Assembly (NCBI RefSeq): GCF_041080625.1
Contig: NZ_CP163518.1
Location: 620,001-684,000 of the forward strand
From: Streptomyces sp. CG1
Lineage (GTDB): Bacteria > Actinomycetota > Actinomycetes > Streptomycetales > Streptomycetaceae
Direction: 5' to 3'
Length of the DNA: 64,000 bases
This document shows positions 61,614-64,000 of the stretch, in pieces. The stretch's first letter is position 1. Every line of letters starts with the position of its first letter. The notes below the pieces were generated by a model that was not told the origin of the DNA, made no database searches, and saw only the letters and a list, made by a program, of their open reading frames with translations. The position numbers and the translations under genes are program-made.

Positions 61614-62867
61614 TTGCATTCTCATCGCAGAAGGAACTCCATACGTCGCGGCGCGCCCGCACTCCTGTCTGCAGCAGCTCTGATCACCGGCGGTGTGGCC
61701 ATCGCCACCCAGTCGTCGGCCTTCGCGACGACGACCAGCACCGCATCGCCCACGGCCTCAACGGTGCAGACGCACCGGCTCTGTTCGCAGCCGAGCAAGC
61801 CCGGTTACATGGCCTGCCAGGCAGAGGTCCGCACCGACCTCGCGCCGCAGAAGACCCTGGGCCGGCACGACACCCCCAAGGGCTTCGGACCGGCTGACCT
61901 GCAGGCCGCGTACAACCTCCCCAAGGACGGCGGCAAGGGCGCCACCGTCGCGATCGTCGACGCGAACGACGACCCGAACGCCGAGAAGGACCTGGCGGCC
62001 TACCGGTCCCAGTACGGCCTGCCGGAGTGCAGCACCGGCAACGGCTGCTTCAAGAAGATCGACCAGGACGGCGGCTCCAGCTACCCGACGCCTGACGCCG
62101 GTTGGGCCGGAGAGATCTCCCTCGACGTCGACATGGTCAGCGCGGCCTGCCCGCAGTGCAAGATCCTGCTCGTCGAGGCCAAGTCCGCGAACATGGACGA
62201 CCTCGGTGCGGCCGTGAACCAGGCGGTCAAGCAGGGCGCCAAGTACGTCTCCAACAGCTACGGCGGCGGCGAGGAGGCCAACGACACCTCCGCCGACGAC
62301 AAGTACTTCAAGCACCCCGGCGTCGCCATCACCGTCAGCTCCGGCGACAGCGGATACGGCGTCGAGTACCCGGCGGCCTCCCAGTACGTGACCGCCGTCG
62401 GGGGCACCTCGCTCAAGAAGGACAGCAGCACCCGCGGCTACTCCGAGTCCGTCTGGGGCACGTCCGCCGGCGGCGAAGGAGCGGGCTCGGGCTGCTCGCA
62501 GTACGACGCCAAGCCGTCCTGGCAGAAGGACACCGGCTGCGGCAAGCGCAGCGTCGCCGACGTCGCGGCCGTCGCCGACCCGGCCACCGGGCTCGCCGTC
62601 TACGACACCTACCAGGCCAGCGGCTGGAACGTGTACGGCGGCACCAGCGCCTCCTCGCCGTTCATCGCCGGCGTCTACGCCCTCGCGGGCGCCCCGGGCG
62701 CAAGTGACGTTCCGGCCTCGTACCCCTACGCCCACCCGGACAAGCTGAACGACGTCACCGAGGGCTCCAACGGGTCCTGCAGCAACTACCTGTGCAAGGC
62801 GGGCAAGGGTTACGACGGCCCGACGGGCCTGGGTACCCCGAACGGTGTCGCGGCCTTCACCAAGTAA
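61614..62867 (+). CDS. secreted S53/S8-like serine protease
   Basis: From the TTG at 61614 the protein has 417 residues. It has a basic n-region, a signal core (ALLSAAALITGGVAIATQSS), then a catalytic domain: VAIVDANDDPN, GEISLDVDMV (Glu and Asp of a sedolisin-like pair), VSSGDSG and GGTSASSPFIAG with the catalytic Ser. Cysteine pairs suggest disulfides for the extracellular space. GGAGG at 61601 favours TTG 61614; ATG 61548 would add 22 residues before the signal. The same family gave the dead copy at 15.4-16.0 kb. It probably degrades protein or peptides outside the cell. Confidence 0.87.
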   Translation: MHSHRRRNSIRRGAPALLSAAALITGGVAIATQSSAFATTTSTASPTASTVQTHRLCSQPSKPGYMACQAEVRTDLAPQKTLGRHDTPKGFGPADLQAAYNLPKDGGKGATVAIVDANDDPNAEKDLAAYRSQYGLPECSTGNGCFKKIDQDGGSSYPTPDAGWAGEISLDVDMVSAACPQCKILLVEAKSANMDDLGAAVNQAVKQGAKYVSNSYGGGEEANDTSADDKYFKHPGVAITVSSGDSGYGVEYPAASQYVTAVGGTSLKKDSSTRGYSESVWGTSAGGEGAGSGCSQYDAKPSWQKDTGCGKRSVADVAAVADPATGLAVYDTYQASGWNVYGGTSASSPFIAGVYALAGAPGASDVPASYPYAHPDKLNDVTEGSNGSCSNYLCKAGKGYDGPTGLGTPNGVAAFTK

Positions 62868-62944
62868 GCAGAACATGAGTCCAAAGCGGCAGGCCTGAGC
62901 CGGCACCAACGGCCACCGCCCGTCGCTCACGGCTCCGCAGTGCC

Positions 62945-62972
62945 TCGCCCCGTCGGTCATCCGGCGGGGCGA
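62945..62972 (+). terminator. hairpin terminator after the protease gene
   Basis: TCGCCCCG and CGGGGCGA enclose CGG-TCAT-CCG, giving a stem of about 12 bp with a 4-base loop. It lies about 80 bases past the protease stop, towards the convergent Smr gene. Confidence 0.7.
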
Positions 62973-63040
62973 AGTGCTGCGTTCAGCCGTGCCGAAGAAG
63001 CCGGAACAGGCCTCTCATCAGGTACGACACCCGCTCCGGA

Positions 63041-63286
63041 TCACCGGAAGTAGATGAGAATGCGCCCGGTGTTGCCCGTGTCGACCTCACGCCGGACGTA
63101 CAGCTTCCTGATGTGCTTCTGGTCCAGGAACGCGAGAACGCGAGCCTTCAGCCGCCCGGAGCCCTTGCCCGGAATGATCTCCACGACCCGCTCGCCCGAG
63201 TGGTTGGCCTTGAAGAGGAACTGGCGCAGCGCCAGTTCGATGTCGCGGTTGTTGCGGAAGATCGGGTGGAGATCGAGCGACAACAT
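63041..63286 (-). CDS. small Smr-domain protein
   Basis: This 81-residue protein begins LSLDLHPIFRNN and has VVEIIPGKGSGRLKARVLAF, the HGxGxG-like nuclease loop of Smr/MutS2 domains (here PGKGSG). Smr domains nick DNA or RNA. AGGAGG precedes the ATG at 63286. As a stand-alone domain it is short but complete. Confidence 0.82.
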   Translation of the reverse strand: MLSLDLHPIFRNNRDIELALRQFLFKANHSGERVVEIIPGKGSGRLKARVLAFLDQKHIRKLYVRREVDTGNTGRILIYFR

Positions 63287-63457
63287 GCGGAGCCTCCTGG
63301 TGATGCGGCACGGGCGAGAGTCACCGCCGTAGAGCCTGCCATGCAGGAGGGGCCCCTTGCCTCCGTGCTTCCGTGCGCCTGCTTCCGCGATGGCGCAATG
63401 TCGCATTGTGGAAATATAATGCCGCGAGGTGGAAAAGTTGGCCTTGGGGGGCTTGGT

Positions 63458-64000
63458 ATGCGGCGCCGCATGCGGATGGATGAACACGGCTCCAGAGATG
63501 CGTCCGGGAAGGGGTGGGACGGGCGATTGCCGGCTCGTCCCCGGTGGTGGGAGCCGAGACACGGTCTGGCGTTCGGGGTCCGCGTGCTGTGCGGTCTCGC
63601 GCAGGTGATGTTCCTGGACAACGCCTGGTCAGGGGCCGTCTTCGGCCTCGCGTTGTTGACCGCGGACTGGCGGTACGGCGCCTACGGCGTGGGAGGCGCC
63701 GCCCTGGGCACCGGTGCCGCATGTCTGCTGGGGGTGTCCCGCGACCGGGTGCGGGCGGGGCTGGAGGGCTTCAACGCGTGCCTGATCGCGCTCTGCTTCG
63801 CCGTGTTCCTCGATGCAGGGAAGCCGGCCACGGCACTGCTCGCCGCCGCGGCCTGCCTCGTGGTCACCGTCGTCACGGCGGCCGTTGTCCAACTGCTCCA
63901 CATCTGGGATCTGCCGACGCTGACCCTGCCTTACTGCCTGCTGGCAGGCGCCGTCACCGTGGCCGCGCCCGCCTTCCAGCGGATCTGGACCCATGGCGGC
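63458..64000 (+). CDS. urea transporter (UT family), N-terminal part, 3' end outside window
   Basis: 181 codons are open to the end of the window. After a soluble N-terminal tail of about 40 residues come membrane helices and the UT signature GLEGFNACLIALCF (L-x-G-F-N near residue 108), followed by LPTLTLPYCLLAGAV. UT channels pass urea down its gradient. The end of the gene lies beyond position 64000. The ATG at 63458 is the first of several in-frame starts (next at 63470). Confidence 0.8.
   Translation, partial: MRRRMRMDEHGSRDASGKGWDGRLPARPRWWEPRHGLAFGVRVLCGLAQVMFLDNAWSGAVFGLALLTADWRYGAYGVGGAALGTGAACLLGVSRDRVRAGLEGFNACLIALCFAVFLDAGKPATALLAAAACLVVTVVTAAVVQLLHIWDLPTLTLPYCLLAGAVTVAAPAFQRIWTHGG

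Noticed and set aside
1..64000. CRISPR arrays, tRNA or rRNA genes, intact prophage or transposon
   Set aside because: No regularly spaced repeats, no cloverleaf or CCA ends and no integrase or complete transposase were seen; only a tnpB remnant.

Overview
The window is high-GC actinobacterial chromosome, most likely Streptomyces or a close relative. The evidence is strong third-codon GC bias, frequent GTG starts and ATGA/GTGA stop-start overlaps, a streptogrisin-type protease, Tat-exported phosphatases, an ECF42/DGPF sigma pair, many TetR-family regulators, two class I cytochrome P450s and an S53-like protease. The layout is that of a variable chromosome region: short, unrelated cassettes, each with its own divergent regulator, separated by decayed gene fragments. 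No tRNA, rRNA, CRISPR array or intact transposon was seen.

Region 1 (1-6925) is one tightly overlapped operon: a truncated PaaK-like adenylating enzyme, an MFS exporter, a GNAT protein, a LuxE-type acyl-activating enzyme and a LuxC-type acyl-CoA reductase fused to a second PaaK/LuxE-like adenylating domain. It looks like a small-molecule pathway that activates a carboxylic acid and reduces it to an aldehyde. Region 2 (7.0-16 kb) has a VanX-like dipeptidase, a MerR/DHA2 efflux pair, a TetR/SRPBCC pair, a frameshifted DUF6461-type gene, a PAP2 membrane protein, a P450 with its ferredoxin, and a wrecked paralogue of the S53 protease found at 61.6 kb.

Region 3 (16.4-20.7 kb) contains a dienelactone hydrolase and then a two-gene unit: a HutC-type regulator preceded by a perfect 20-bp inverted repeat, and a single protein that joins a TmpA-like 2-oxoglutarate oxygenase to a TmpB/PhnZ-like mixed-valent diiron HD oxygenase. 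This is predicted to be a one-polypeptide organophosphonate C-P cleavage enzyme. Region 4 (20.9-30.6 kb) holds a methyltransferase, HxlR/thioesterase, TetR/hydrolase and TetR/SDR units, a MerR gene cut by a deletion, and remnants of tnpB, GH65, a mycothiol-type nitroreductase and an MFS gene. Region 5 (29.3-34.1 kb) is a PucR regulator divergent from a Baeyer-Villiger-type monooxygenase, an SDR and an alpha/beta hydrolase, an arrangement like the mycobacterial mymA operon.

Region 6 (34.4-44.4 kb) has more remnants, a PNPOx-fold protein, a streptogrisin-like protease and a group of secreted phosphorus-scavenging enzymes: a purple-acid-type phosphatase with a PHO box, a phospholipase-C-type phosphoesterase, and a second phospholipase C whose catalytic core is deleted. 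Region 7 (44.4-52.1 kb) is a divergent biosynthetic-looking locus: FemAB/GNAT-like transferase, MFS exporter and two ATP-grasp ligases on one strand, and a HemN-like radical SAM enzyme plus a DUF1152 protein on the other. I do not recognise its product. Region 8 (52-64 kb) has a secreted SLT-domain protein, a P450 with an altered I-helix motif, the ECF42/DGPF pair, a cysteine-synthase-like enzyme, a membrane protein, an SDR/TetR pair, a TrmB regulator next to the S53 protease, an Smr-domain protein and a truncated urea transporter.

The main candidates for a new system are the fused oxygenase/HD C-P lyase, the LuxC-ligase fusion operon and the radical SAM/dual ATP-grasp locus. All functions are inferred by reading the sequence. 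No database search was possible.
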